From: Enoplolaimus lenunculus
Lineage: Eukaryota; Nematoda; Enoplea; Enoplida; Thoracostomopsidae
Assembly: GCA_030248215.1 (NCBI GenBank)
Contig: JASANG010000929.1
Location: 1-64,000, forward strand
Length of the DNA: 64,000 nt
Direction: 5' to 3'
Shown: piece after piece, positions 9,466 to 20,512 of the stretch
How the letters are laid out: each line of letters opens with the position of its first letter
Numbering within the stretch: position 1 is the stretch's first letter
Made by a program: the position numbers and the translations under genes
Notes under the pieces: generated by a model
What the model was told of the DNA's origin: nothing
Database searches by the model: none
The model's input: only the letters and a program-made list of their open reading frames with translations

Positions 9466-10949
9466 AGGCTGTATTTGACAATGTCGGCTGACAAAAACTC
9501 GTTAAATTTTGTGCTTTTGGAATGAAATGTTATATCAAAGTTCGGTCTTTGTTTGAAGTTAATTTTTCAAACTCTCGTTAAACGCCGCTGCCAACCTATT
9601 ATTAATACCTGTCAGCTGGTTTGGGTTAAAGCTTTTGTCAGCTTCAGCTTTTGAGGTATGACTGATTTCCCTTGAGTTTTAGCCAGAATCATGTGAAACT
9701 CGAGTTTGTACGTAGTTGCAAAAAAATTAAATTAAGAGTTTATAGCAACAAAAATTCTGTTTTTTTTTCAGTCTTTCCTCAAGTTTAACTATAATTAAAA
9801 CAAGCGTTGTTTTGGAATATTTATTGTTTCGCAACTGAGTGTAATTGCAAACTTGCAAAATCAGTTGCAATATTTTAACGCCAACCATAAGAAAGAGGTT
9901 AAGCGTATGTCTGAGCCTAAATTTAAGCCTATACGTTTCCGTGATAGACACGGTAACCACCAAATTTCGCGTGGGTTCCAAAAGCCTAAAACTATGCCCA
10001 TAAAACATCCCCACAAATTGCATTTATTACTGGTTTGTTTCAATTTAAGCTGTTACGAGTTGAAGTTTTGCTGATACCGGAAACCGGTATCCGCAGTCGA
10101 CTGTACGAGGAAGCGGATGTGGACGTCCAGAAAAAATGTTAATCCCGATGGAAACCTGCGCATGCCCTTCCAATGAAATTTTGGACTCCCTCGGCTGGGC
10201 TGTCCGGCAACAAATTTGAGCGAACTTCAAAATTGATGGCAGAAAAAAAAACCTGGCTATTTATCTGGTGTAAAAATCCCATGAGCTAAAATGAAACCTG
10301 TTTGCACAATGGACCCACCGGTATATATACCGGTAATTTAATTTGGTGCCCAAAATGGGCTTTTTTGCCCAAAAAACAGCATTAAGCAACACACGCGAAT
10401 AGTAGGGGTGCATACAACAACACAGATAGAAGCAATATATATGCTACTGAAATTTGATAAGACAAAAAAGCACACATTTAGCCGACATTCGAATAATCTT
10501 GTGGATGCTGGAGATCAAAAAATTTCCTATACTCGTATACCCGCCCGAACTGAAGTCCTGGCACGGCGCCCATATCGAAACTACTGGATTCAAATCTGGC
10601 ACCGCTGCAGTATTTCGAACGGTTGGTCACACATTCCTTGGAGGCTCGCAAACTGGTTTCAAACCTGAACCAAAATCACAGGGCGAAGCAGCCAATGCGG
10701 ATTATGTATCATTAAAATGAAAATTTAATTGCCAATTTTCAACGACTAATTTTGGTTGCACAACCGAAATATACCAAAACCAGAATGATCGGGCGTTGAC
10801 CGACCCACGGGTTGGTGAATGGCAAACCATGGTTGGTTTCTTGAACCGGTAACGCTGACATAGCTACCCGAATTTGTCCCATTTTAAGCGGGATTTTAGT
10901 GTAAAAACGTTAATATTAACGCTATACGCATGTCCAGCAGCGTATTGCC
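9466..10949. other. No gene seen; decayed T DNA and palindromes
   Basis: Degenerate CCTAAG-like words near 9917-9990 suggest an old T element. An 18-bp perfect palindrome centred on TATATA lies at 10317-10334 (ACCGGTATA and its complement). Short openings around 10.4-10.7 kb show no family resemblance. Confidence 0.4.
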
Positions 10950-11170
10950 ATTCTGCAAAAAATGGTGAGTCAAATTGACTCTTTTCGAAACAGGCTTTTT
11001 GGATTACACAAACTGAGTTAAATTGTATTTCGCCAGAGTAAAATTCGACTCACTGAGAGACTCATTAAGTGGAATTTGATTCTAGCGGAGTCAAATTTTG
11101 ACTTACGTTTGTGTAGTCAGGAAAACTCTATTTCGGATAGAGTCAATTTGACTCACCATTTTTTGCAGTG
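10950..11170. mobile_element. MITE-B
   Basis: TTCTGCAAAAAATGGTGAGT on the left and CTCACCATTTTTTGCAGTG on the right, an inverted pair, with GACTC/GAGTC-rich subterminal DNA. The first bases of the left end have diverged. Confidence 0.85.
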
Positions 11171-11316
11171 CAGGAAGTCCATCCAGTTGATCATGACTTG
11201 CTATACAAGAAAGTTTCTGTTCTAACTCCTGATAAATGTGATTTATTCCTATTTGAAATTTCAGGCGAACATATATTGCCTGTATATCTCTCCTTGTATA
11301 CGCCGCTGATGGCTTA

Positions 11317-11857
11317 TGGTGGGTTCACGTTATCATATGATATTCGAAATATTGTCCGTCAGTATATATCATATGATATGTTTGAAAATGTCTGCAATGT
11401 TGTGGTAAACTATCCTGAATGTCCTGTAGAATATCATATGATATAAAATTTCAAGTTTGAATTATTTATACTTAGGTACATATTTACGCAGAACTTTCAC
11501 CAAAAACAAAAAAATAGAAGCTAATTTTGGTATTTTAAATCACTTACAGCTAAATTATCTGGTTTTTGTTATATTATTCGTGCACATAAATTACATTGCC
11601 CTGCATAATATCACGTGATTTTCGGTAGAATTTCGGAATATCGTATGATATTTCAATAAATGTCCCGCAGTATCATGCGACATATGGCTGTTTGTATACG
11701 ATGATTTCTGGAGATGCGGAATTTGTATGCCAATATCATGTAACATTCACATTTTGTCTACAAACAGCTATTCAGAACACAAAATTTTATGTTGACGTCG
11801 AATCAACATGGGACAAAACGTGTTCCGGGATGCCCCAGTTATAACGTGAACCTCACA
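11317..11857. mobile_element. MITE-G (PIF/Harbinger-like)
   Basis: Left end TGGTGGGTTCACGTTAT, right end ATAACGTGAACCTCACA, each next to TTA (11314-11316 and 11858-11860), a 3-bp target duplication typical of PIF/Harbinger. The interior has many ATCATATGATAT palindromes and TCGAATCAACATGGGACAAA near the right end, both shared with 29257-29911. A 92-codon opening from 11168 runs across the MITE-B/MITE-G boundary and is not a gene. Confidence 0.8.
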
Positions 11858-12080
11858 TTAAGGTGGAACTGCGAAAAATTCTCACCTTGTTTATCAGTTC
11901 TTTGATGATCGTTCCACTTGTATCTCGAATGTAAATGTACGAAGACCAGCCGCATATCTTGAATTTAATTCTGAATACTGAATAAATTTGTTAAATTATT
12001 TTCAACTTTCAAAACATTTCCGAAATGTCAAATATTGCCTGCGCACTTCTTATTTTACCGACATTCACTAAAACTCGTAG

Positions 12081-12155
12081 CTACACATAAAATAAATTAT
12101 CTTTAAAATTTCAGACAATATTTCTTGAATACAAGACAATTTATTTTATGTGTAG
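12081..12155. repeat. Short inverted-repeat element
   Basis: CTACACATAAAATAAATT at one edge and its exact complement at the other, with ~40 bp between. It could fold into a hairpin or be a tiny MITE. Confidence 0.75.
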
Positions 12156-12756
12156 TTTGGTAGATTCAATCGGAGAGGTGGGGGGCACGCCGGCCTGGAC
12201 CTTCGCAACACGGGTCAAAACTGTGATTTTGTATTAAGAATTGGCCCTAAAATGTCGTTTGGCTTTATTGCTCGCAAGATTTTTTCACTATTAGGATGTC
12301 GGCCCTCGAAAAATTGCTGAATTCGCCACAGATTCGGAGCCAAAAAATGACAAGGGTAACATGTTTGTGAAGAATATTAACGAAAGAGCATAATCGTGAT
12401 CATTGAAGGACTGTTGTTGGCTGCTGTGGTGTTAAACTTAAGCTTTAGACTAATTTTTTTGCTCAGATTTATTCTAACGAATGTGCTTATAATACTGTTA
12501 CGGCCCTGATCTTTAGATTATCGGCCTTTTTTTATGAAAACATAAGCCTTTGCTCGTCGTTCTGTTGTTTCTTGCTACGAACCGAACTTAAGCTTGCTGA
12601 ATAGTTTCATGTATTCAAATTGCGTGGGAACTATGTTGTTTTCCGGTATTCTTAGCTTACATTTTCTAGTTGCACTTTTACTGTTGAAATTCAACACCGT
12701 TGTGGTTGTTTTATGTTTCATATTTTTTCTGTCAACAACTCGTTATATATCAACGG
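12156..12756. other. No gene seen
   Basis: AT-rich, no coding frame and no clear repeat family. The phrase GTCGTTTGGCTTTATTGCTCGC near 12255 has weak likenesses at 38.1 and 41.9 kb and may be an old repeat. Confidence 0.35.
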
Positions 12757-12917
12757 GCCCGTAGCCAAGGGTGGGGCCAGCGGTGTTCAGCCCCCACGGA
12801 ACAATTTTGACCCCAACTGGAAAATTTGGAATCTTACTTGTATAAGTTATTGAAAACCTTTGTATGCCCCTCCTACAAAAGTTTTAGCCCCCCCAACACG
12901 GTGAGCAGGCTTTGGCC
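12757..12917 (-). mobile_element. MITE-D, reverse orientation
   Basis: Begins GCCCGTAGCCAAGGG and carries TGTATGCCCCTCC and TTTTAGCCCCCCC before GGTGAGCAGGCTTTGGCC, the reverse of the family order. Confidence 0.8.
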
Positions 12918-13017
12918 AGTATATTAAGCGAAAAGCAAAATGTTTTTGACAACATTTGAGTCAGATTAACAATTAAAGGTTGTTAAGTCTAGCAAATGAG
13001 CCCATATCGCGAGTTAG

Positions 13018-13344
13018 CAGGGGGCAACCGGAAATACCGGAACCGGAACCGAAAAGATACAGATGTACCGGAACCGGAAAATAAAAACTACTTGTTATCA
13101 AAAAATTTATTATTAACGCTATTTTATCCGTTTTAACGCTGTAAACACATCATTTCGACTTTAAAATAATATTAAGTCAGAATAATATCCCAATTTTTCT
13201 TTAAATTTTCGAATGATAAAAAATTTTCAATACCGAAAATACCGGAAATAAATTCCTGTGAACAAATACCGGATTTATTACGGGAACCGGATTGTAACAA
13301 ATAGCGGATTTCCTTGCAAAAACCGGAATTCCGTTTGCACCCTG
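13018..13344. mobile_element. MITE-I (hAT-like)
   Basis: Inverted ends CAGGGGGCAACCGGAA and TTCCGTTTGCACCCTG with repeated ACCGGAACCGGAA subterminal words. The flanking octamers CGAGTTAG and CCAGATAG agree at 6 of 8 positions, which fits an aged hAT target duplication. Confidence 0.75.
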
Positions 13345-13352
13345 CCAGATAG

Positions 13353-14360
13353 CGATACGTCTTCTAACTTATATTAAAACTTTGTTTAAACATTTGCCAA
13401 TTTGCCAACGAACTTGGAAAAAAAATTTAGTGTAAAATGAAAATTACTCTGATGATATAAAACATTTAGGTTTCAAAAATACCGGAGCCAGAGATCAACA
13501 AATTTTACCAGAACCCAAGGTTTGTCAAAATTATAAGATCTTGTACTCGTTTCTCGCATATATTAAGTTACGGTTAGACTAAGGTTTGCCCTTAGGCTTA
13601 GACTAAACCTTAGATTTAGGCAAAGGGTTTGACAATGCTTTAGGCTTCACGTTTAGACATAGGTTTACCTGGTCATAAGCATATAAATAAATGTGGGTGG
13701 AAAACAATCTTTATAGAATCATGAAAAATGTCACTATCAAAATTGCTAGAAGCTCTACAAAATTCCTGCCGGAGCTGGACGTCAAATCGACACTGCATCC
13801 AAGCCGCAGTCAGTCAGTCCTAAGCGGACCTCGTACCGGTGCACCGGACCACTATTACGCTTTATCGACCCAAACAACTATCCGACCGACTGCACCATCA
13901 CATTTTGCATGCCAAAACGTTGATTTTGTTTTACTTTTTGCGGAAATCAGCTCATTTGCAGTTCGAAATCAAAGATAGGTCGAGAGGCGGGGAGCGATAC
14001 AGATTTTCCTATAGGGGGTACTTTCGAATTTGTGGTTCACGTCGTTTAATTTTTGAACCAACCGTTCAAAATTCAGCTTGTTCCTGTTTTAGCTAAATTT
14101 CATACACAAAAATCATTCAGATTATTCTTAATTACCGTAGGCCTCTATAGACGGTAAAATTAGTGCTCCGGAACATCAACTGCTTTTAATAGAGACAGCG
14201 TCCGGACCGTTTCAAAAATCCGAATATAAGCGAGTAGAATGTTTAGGCTTTTTGGTTTCAGTATATATAGGCAAATAATTGCAAAATTCTGGTTTGACTT
14301 AAATCTTAGAGTTTGCTACCTAGAGTAACATATTCAAACGTAGCCTAAGAAAACCATGTC
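13353..14360. other. No supported gene; decayed T hexamers
   Basis: Degenerate TTAGGC words at 13570-13670 look like an old T element. Two overlapping openings (13691-13978 and 13839-14096) have no recognisable domain and no good splice bounds. Confidence 0.4.
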
Positions 14361-14547
14361 GGCCCATGTAAAGATCAGGGACTGAACGTTTTTCTGTGGG
14401 ACTGCAAAATCTCATGCTTATAGCCGAATTTTTTTCGTTTAGGTTTAGGCTTAGGTAAAAGCTCATTCTAACACTTTGACTTACGCTTATGTTTAGGCTT
14501 AGGAATATGCATATACTACTGTTACGGTCCTGTTCTATTCATTGGCC
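14361..14547 (+). mobile_element. T1 MITE, complete
   Basis: Ends GGCCCATGTAAAGATCAGGG and CCTGTTCTATTCATTGGCC. The left arm has CGTTTTTCTGTGGGACTGCA. Then come short hexamer arrays around one spacer (AGCTCATTCTAACACTTTG), then ATACTACTGTTACGG. Confidence 0.85.
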
Positions 14548-14971
14548 GAGATACGAAGTAGAAAAATCTCAAATCATTTCAAGATAAGACGATTTTAGAA
14601 TTATGTTTTTTATCAATTTCCGGTTGATGACAGGCCTTAGTTGCAAAAGTTAGCTAATATTTTTCATCTGTAAGTCTTATTTTCCTAACGTTTCGTGTGT
14701 TTTTGGTTCGAATTAAAGGGCTTGGATTAGTAAATGGATATAGCGTATAATCAGCCGGGGTAGGCGGTGTAGATTTAGATACAAAGAATTAAAGTTACTG
14801 AATTTTACTCACTTTTAAAATCAAAATTCTATGGTTGAAATATTAAAGTTTTGAAATAATTTAGCATAAATGTTAAAACTATGACCAAATTACATTTCAG
14901 TCAAATTTTTCATCCTTGTAAGCTTTCTCAATAGTTTCAAATTCGCTTACACCAGTCTGAGATGTATCCAG

Positions 14972-15331
14972 CATAGGGTGCAACCGGGGGGTAAAAAATA
15001 CCGCTGACGGAGATCAATAAAACTTGCCGAAGGCAGATCCGGGGGACGGGGGTAACCGGACGTGACGCGAAAATAAGTACAGCTGAAACAGTGTTGAATT
15101 TGTTAATTTTAGCAAATATCAATGAAACCATGTGAAAAAATTTTCGTTTTTTGGTTCATTTTTTACGAAAACCCGAAAATTTATTCTCAAAATTGTACCA
15201 AAACTTAACGCCCACAGTACCAAATGATACTTTTTGTATAACCATAAAAATGTCAGTACAGAAATTACCGGAACTTCTGGCAGACAGTTTACCGGATCCG
15301 GAGCCGGAGGCAGACCTTTGATTGTACCCAG
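14972..15331. mobile_element. MITE-J (hAT-like)
   Basis: Starts CATAGGGTGCAACCGG and ends CAGACCTTTGATTGTACCCAG, which pair as inverted ends; the short copy at 56183-56299 has the same termini. Subterminal GAGCCGGAGG words are shared. Confidence 0.7.
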
Positions 15332-15538
15332 GTGTCCAGATTCCATCGTCTCTTACAGTAGGTAATAGGTTGTCGTCATTCGCGCAAAATATATATACCA
15401 CTTATTTGCATAGAGGGTCAGTAGTCTCAACTAAGCTTCTGATCTTCCTTATGGTTATGGATCATGTCCGAGCCACGGGCGTTTCATAGTGGTCTGTGGT
15501 CGTTTGTGTGAAATCCTTTATGTCTCTACTTGGAGATA

Positions 15539-15751
15539 CACTGTAAAAAAATGGTGAGTCAAATTGACTGTCTACGAAATAGTCTTTTCGGAACTACACA
15601 AATTGAGTCAAAATTCGAGTTCGCCAGAGTCAAATTTGATTCAATGCGTCGCGTGTGTGCCTCTGGCAGAGTCGAATTGGCTTTTAGTTTGTGTGATCCC
15701 GAAAAGTGTATTTCGGAAAGAGTCAATTCGACTCACCATTTTTTTGCAGTG
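15539..15751. mobile_element. MITE-B
   Basis: CACTGTAAAAAAATGGTGAG at the left, CTCACCATTTTTTTGCAGTG at the right, TA on both sides (15537-15538, 15752-15753). Confidence 0.9.
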
Positions 15752-15900
15752 TAGTTCTATGCCGTTTACGGAAATATATGCCAGACCAGAATTAAGCTCA
15801 GTAGTAGAATGCATTTAACCGAAAATCACGTAAGGACCAAAATGGTGGCACTATATGTTTGACTAATTTAATGCCGACTGGCGGTGTTCAAAATAGTACG

Positions 15901-16600
15901 GCACATGGACCGGCACCGTCCAACATGGACCGGCACCGTCCAACATGGACCGGCACCGTCCAACATGGACCGGCACCGTCGAACATGGACCGGCACCGTC
16001 GTATATGGACCGGCACCGTCCAACATGGACCGGCACCGTCCAACATGGACCGGCACCGTCCAACATGGACCGGCACCGTCCAACATGGACCGGCACCGTC
16101 CAACATGGACCGGCACCGTCCAACATGGACCGGCACCGTCCAACATGGACCGGCACCGTCCAACATGGACCGGCACCGTCCAACATGGACCGGCACCGTC
16201 GAACATGGACCGGCACCGTCGTATATGGACCGGCACCGTCCAACATGGACCGGCACCGTCCAACATGGACCGGCACCGTCCAACATGGACCGGCACCGTC
16301 CAACATGGACCGGCACCGTCCAACATGGACCGGCACCGTCCAACATGGACCGGCACCGTCCAACATGGACCGGCACCGTCCAACATGGACCGGCACCGTC
16401 CAACATGGACCGGCACCGTCCAACATGGACCGGCACCGTCCAACATGGACCGGCACCGTCCAACATAGTTTGGCACCGTCTAGCATTGTCCAGCGCCGGA
16501 CTATATGAAACGGCGCCGAACAGTCAGCGCCATCTCACATACTCTGGGATCGTAACACATAGTCTGGCGGCGTCCAACGCATTCCGGCTCCATCAGCATC
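15901..16600. repeat. 20-bp minisatellite with higher-order structure
   Basis: Twenty-eight near-identical units of CATGGACCGGCACCGTCCAA from 15901 to 16460, then about seven increasingly diverged units to ~16600. A variant pair (GAAC then GTAT at the unit start) occurs at 15981-16004 and again at 16201-16224, exactly 220 bp (11 units) apart, showing a block duplication. The unit has no stop in any frame on either strand, so five or more long overlapping openings exist; these are a by-product of the repeat. Confidence 0.95.
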
Positions 16601-16710
16601 AGGGACTGTTCGGGATTGCAAATGTAACGTACATACATTACTAAATGCTACCGTATACTTGTTCACTGTTCGGCGACGTGCGATGCCAGACGCACTGCAC
16701 GACAAGTATA

Positions 16711-16996
16711 CACTGCAAAAAATGGTGAGTCAAATCTACTCGTTCCGAAATAGGGTTTTCCGGACTACATAAACTGAGTCAAAATGCGACTCCGCCAGAG
16801 TCATGTTTGACGCGCTGAGTGACTTTAGCGGAGTCGAATTTTGACTCAGTTTGTGCAGTCCGGAAAAGCCTATCTTGGAGACAGTCAAGAGACAAATTTG
16901 ACTCGCTGAGTGACGTTAGCGGAGTTGACTCAGATTATGTAGTCCGGAAAAGCCTATTTCGGAGAACGTCAATTTCACTCACCATTTTTTGCAGTG
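16711..16996. mobile_element. MITE-B with internal duplication, nested in MITE-K
   Basis: CACTGCAAAAAATGGTGAGT and ACTCACCATTTTTTGCAGTG are perfect inverted ends, flanked by TA. It is ~75 bp longer than other copies because the segment CTGAGTGACTTTAGCGGAGT to CCGGAAAAGCCTAT is present twice. Confidence 0.9.
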
Positions 16997-17424
16997 TAGC
17001 GGTATTATAAATAGGAAACAATTTTTATTGGACGACTCAACAACTCACAATGATACTTGACGTCATCGAAAGATTCTAAATTTCAAATCTGATTATTTGC
17101 GGTCTTGTGTGCCATTCACGTCAATGCCCCCTCTGGTTCTCAGAACATCTTTTCTAAATTATATAACCCTAAAATCCTTGATTAATTCCTAAAGTTCGAA
17201 CAAGATTTCCTACTTTAAGCTTAAAACCCGATAATGTTCATTTAGAATTTCGCTTAAATTTTCCATGAATTAGAAAATAATATATTTTTTTAATATTATT
17301 GGGATTTGAAGATTTTGCAAATATGCGTTGATTACAATTTTATCAGCAAATATTTTCAGTTCCGGAACTGAAATTTATTACAAACGACATGTGTAACACT
17401 GTAGAAAAACTGCTAAATTTGGAG

Positions 17425-17642
17425 CCCATATTCTCAAATGTGTATAGCAACTATTATCAGTTTGTAATAGGTTTTCCAACTCGCTAACTATTGTAGTTGT
17501 TGAACTCAAAATTGGTACAAAAGTAGGATAAGTTATATGCGAAAAATGTGCAGAATTTTGGGCCTAATCAGGCACTGGTTCGAAAGTTACAAGAATTGTT
17601 ACCAGGGAAATAGGTGTTACACACAATTGAGAATATGGTTCA
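17425..17642. mobile_element. MITE-H
   Basis: CCCATATTCTCAAATGTGTA at the left and GTTACACACAATTGAGAATA at the right are inverted. A further right-end-like piece follows at ~17660-17735. Confidence 0.75.
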
Positions 17643-17765
17643 ATAGTTCAGTATTCTTTGGTTAATCAGATACAATGCATATTGCCAGCTGGTAACTAGT
17701 GATAGGCGCTACACATATTTGGGAACACCGCAACAAGCTCCAATGCCCAATCATAAATGTGTATA

Positions 17766-17929
17766 TCTATTCAATTCATTCTGAGTTAATTAATCAACTT
17801 ACCCAGAGTCAACTCAACTCAGAGTGAGAATCGACTCAACTCAGAGTGAGATTATGTTAACTGATATTAATTAAGAAATAACTAACTCGCTAGCTGAATT
17901 GAATAATCAACTCATTTGAATTTACAGTG
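17766..17929. mobile_element. MITE-A, right portion
   Basis: ATTCATTCTGAGTTAATTAA through CTCATTTGAATTTACAGTG; the left third is missing. Confidence 0.75.
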
Positions 17930-17931
17930 TA

Positions 17932-18085
17932 ACATTTATCACCAGTTAGTGATAGGTTTTCAAAGTGACAAATTTCTAATTGGAAAAATGTGGTAAATTT
18001 CAATGGTCGTCATTCGCTGGTATAAAATATTCAGGACCTATCACCAACTGGTTTTTAGGTGCTACACATTTGAGAATATGGCAAC
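17932..18085. mobile_element. MITE-H, right portion
   Basis: ATCACCAGTTAGTGATAGG, a short interior, then ACCAACTGGTTTTTAGGTGC and TACACATTTGAGAATATGG. The left extremity is replaced by the MITE-A remnant. Confidence 0.65.
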
Positions 18086-18282
18086 AAGATTCGATTTGCT
18101 TCTGGTGATTTGTTGATAGATCCATGTTATATTGACACCAGACGAGACCCTCATTAGGTTCTTGTTTTACTCAAATTAACCAAATTAGCGTTTAAAACAG
18201 AGTATTTTCAATGATTTCTATTACTGTAAATACCAGTGACCTGATTTTAACTCATAATGAGATAAATCCAGTCAGAAGTCTC

Positions 18283-18500
18283 GGCCGACACCCCCTTTGT
18301 TCAGAGGGGGGCCCGATCACATGATTACCCCTAAATTAAACCCTAAGGGGAACATGTTTGACGCCGCATACATAACGTGCCTTGGTTCGCGCGGGTTGTA
18401 CCCTGCTTCTAAACAAGGGGGTAGTAAGGCAAAAACGCAACGTGAGCCGGGTACAATCTTTTCTACGCAGAAAGTACCCAGTTGCACACTCTTGTTAAAT
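18283..18500 (+). repeat. Repeat O, copy 1
   Basis: GGCCGACACCCCCTTTGTTC, CACATGATTACCCCTAAATT, GGTTCGCGCGGGTTGTACCC, GAGCCGGGTACAATCTTTTC, CAGTTGCACACTCTTGTT. The same words in the same order occur at 26099-26315. Nature unknown; a 73-codon opening over it is not supported as a gene. Confidence 0.7.
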
Positions 18501-18518
18501 AGACGTTATCCACTGTGA

Positions 18519-18553
18519 GCATAATTAATCAACTCATTGAAATTTACAGTGTA
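18519..18553. mobile_element. MITE-A right-end scrap
   Basis: ATTAATCAACTCATTGAAAT followed by TTACAGTGT. Confidence 0.6.
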
Positions 18554-19374
18554 AATTGTTTCCAGCTTTTCAACTACAATCCACAACACAATTATTAATT
18601 AATATATATTCCACTTAATATATTAAAAATACGCTTTAATATAACATATCAAATCCTATGCGATGGGATACGATGCAACCATTACTTTGGCTGACATTAC
18701 ATTAATTTGTGCACTTCATATATTGTGGATTAGCAGTGGTCCACGCGCTCATGTGAGCCAAATATGGCACATTTTAGCAATTTAACGTACGAAACTGGTT
18801 CAAAATCGTCTGCAAACAGGCAAAGGCCTTCACATGCTAATATTTCTACGATATCTGCAAATGTACCCGAAACATATCCGTAAGTTTGGTTTACTAGCAA
18901 TCAGGTGTTTCAGTGGCAAATCCACTATTTTTCGATTTGCAAGAATCCGTTTTGTGTTCTGAAATTTGGTCAGTTTTTAAAGCGTTTTTTTGTAGCAAAA
19001 TTTGCGATGTTTTAAGATTAATTAATTGTATCGATAACGTTTAAATTTTGCAATTTGCATTGCGTCTTTGTCATATTTTTGACTCGTTTCGAAAGAAAAC
19101 ACCCTGTGAGCTTCAGATGAACTATTTGCATCGGTAAATTTTCATCATGGTTAAGCCGGTGGGAAGATCCATCCCTGTTATCTCTTGCATTGCCGCCATT
19201 GTTTGAAACACACACAAACATATATATAGATATATATAAATATAAATATAAATATATATATGGAAAAAATTGTTTTAGTGGCAATTTATTGACCGAACCA
19301 TTTGGACATCTCTGAATTTTGAAATTTCGCTATTTGTAAATATACCAGAAAGACATACCTAAGCTTGTTTTTTG
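18554..19374. other. No gene seen
   Basis: AT-rich, with a TA-rich microsatellite at 19218-19262. Nothing else recognised. Confidence 0.4.
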
Positions 19375-19550
19375 GCACAATGTTAAGATCAGGCGTGGTA
19401 CGTTTTTCTGCGGAACTGCGATAGAAAGTTTAAGAGTTTCAGATTAATTTTTTTGCTTAGGCTTAAGTATAAGCTCATTGTTACGCCTGGACGTAGGTTT
19501 AGGTTTACGAATATGCTTATATTACTGACTGTAACAGCCCTGTTCTATAG
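19375..19550 (+). mobile_element. T1 MITE, diverged copy
   Basis: ATGTTAAGATCAGGCGTGG and ACGTTTTTCTGCGGAACTGC at the left, spacer AAGCTCATTGTTACGCC, then AGCCCTGTTCTATAGATTGG at the right. Confidence 0.75.
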
Positions 19551-19821
19551 ATTGGCCGTTTTTGTTAAACTGGCTGTATTTTGTAATCTGTGAGTAGTAT
19601 CATGTAATGTTAAATAATGATTTTAGTTATATTATTTTCTAAAAATCCAGGCAAAAGTGACTCTAACTTTTGAAATTGAACCATTTTAGAATTGTAGAAT
19701 TAAATTATTTTAATACGATTTGAATTTACGATCTGGAGGGTTGAAATTTGACCAGTGAGCAGACAAACTCATGTTGGCTACAGCGAAACAATGGAATATT
19801 AAAAATTGCTAACATTGCAAA

Positions 19822-20073
19822 CACTGTAAATTGCAAAGTGTTGATTAATCAACTCAGGAAGCGAATTTAGTCATTTCTGGTTATTTCTGAATTAACACCA
19901 CGAAACGTTAACTCGCTCTGAGCTAATTTAATTCCGGGTGAGTTGATTAAGTAACTTAGAATAACTTCAAACAATTCAGATTTCTGAGTTCTGAAAGACC
20001 TAATTCAGAGCTCAGAGTTTTAAGTGGACTCAACTCATTCTGAGTTAAAATCAATTCACTAGACTTTACAGTG
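19822..20073 (-). mobile_element. MITE-A
   Basis: CACTGTAAATTGCAAAGTG and TCAATTCACTAGACTTTACAG with the family interior (GATTAATCAACTC, ATTTCTGAATTAACACC). Confidence 0.85.
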
Positions 20074-20344
20074 AAGAAACATAATAAATAGGATTTTTTA
20101 TTTATTTTGTGAATATTTAAGAAATAATCTAAAAACTCAAAGCTGTCAAAATAAGCTTAACCCGAAGCGTAAGACTAAAGTTTGTTCAAAATAAGTTATT
20201 TTTTCGTATGCATTCTGTTCCAATCAGGAGATCTAATAATCAAAATACGCAGATGTTTATTTTAAATTGCTATTCGTAGCAAATTTTGATCAGCATTCAG
20301 CGGTAAACTATCAAATAAATATTTTTAAATTTAACCCACCCCAC

Positions 20345-20512
20345 CGGGCACCGTAGTCAGATGAACGGAACTCAGTTCCTTCTGGACGATTGTTGCCCCC
20401 CCCCCCGTATAAAATTTTCAACCTCGCTTGTAAGTCATCGAAAACCCTTGTATGCCCCTCGTGAAAATTTTTTAGCGCCTCCTAGCTATGTAAGCTGGCT
20501 ATGGGCTTGCTC
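20345..20512 (-). mobile_element. MITE-D, reverse orientation
   Basis: CTCGCTTGTAAGTCATCGAA, TTGTATGCCCCTCG and GTAAGCTGGCTATGGGCTTG. The C tract at ~20396-20406 matches the C-rich left half of other reverse copies. Confidence 0.75.

Larger units (their letters stand above)
15842..17004. mobile_element. MITE-K expanded by a minisatellite and holding a nested MITE-B
   Basis: The left edge GGTGGCACTATATG matches the K left end (GGTGGCACTATACTTG at 36.46 kb). On the right, CGCACTGCACGACAAGTA at ~16691-16708 is the complement of the K arm TACTTGTCGTGCGGTG (37.2 kb). It continues as TAGCGGTA only after the MITE-B at 16711-16996. The GC-rich interior has become a 20-bp minisatellite. Confidence 0.6.

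Noticed and set aside
11168-11446. 92-codon frame as a gene
   Set aside because: It spans the boundary of MITE-B, unique DNA and MITE-G.
15901-16460. CRISPR array
   Set aside because: Units are head-to-tail without unique spacers, and the DNA is animal nuclear.
15859-16644. Long open frames (up to 261 codons) on both strands across the 20-bp minisatellite
   Set aside because: The repeat unit has no stop in any frame, so openings exist in all frames at once; there are no splice sites, domains or start context favouring one.
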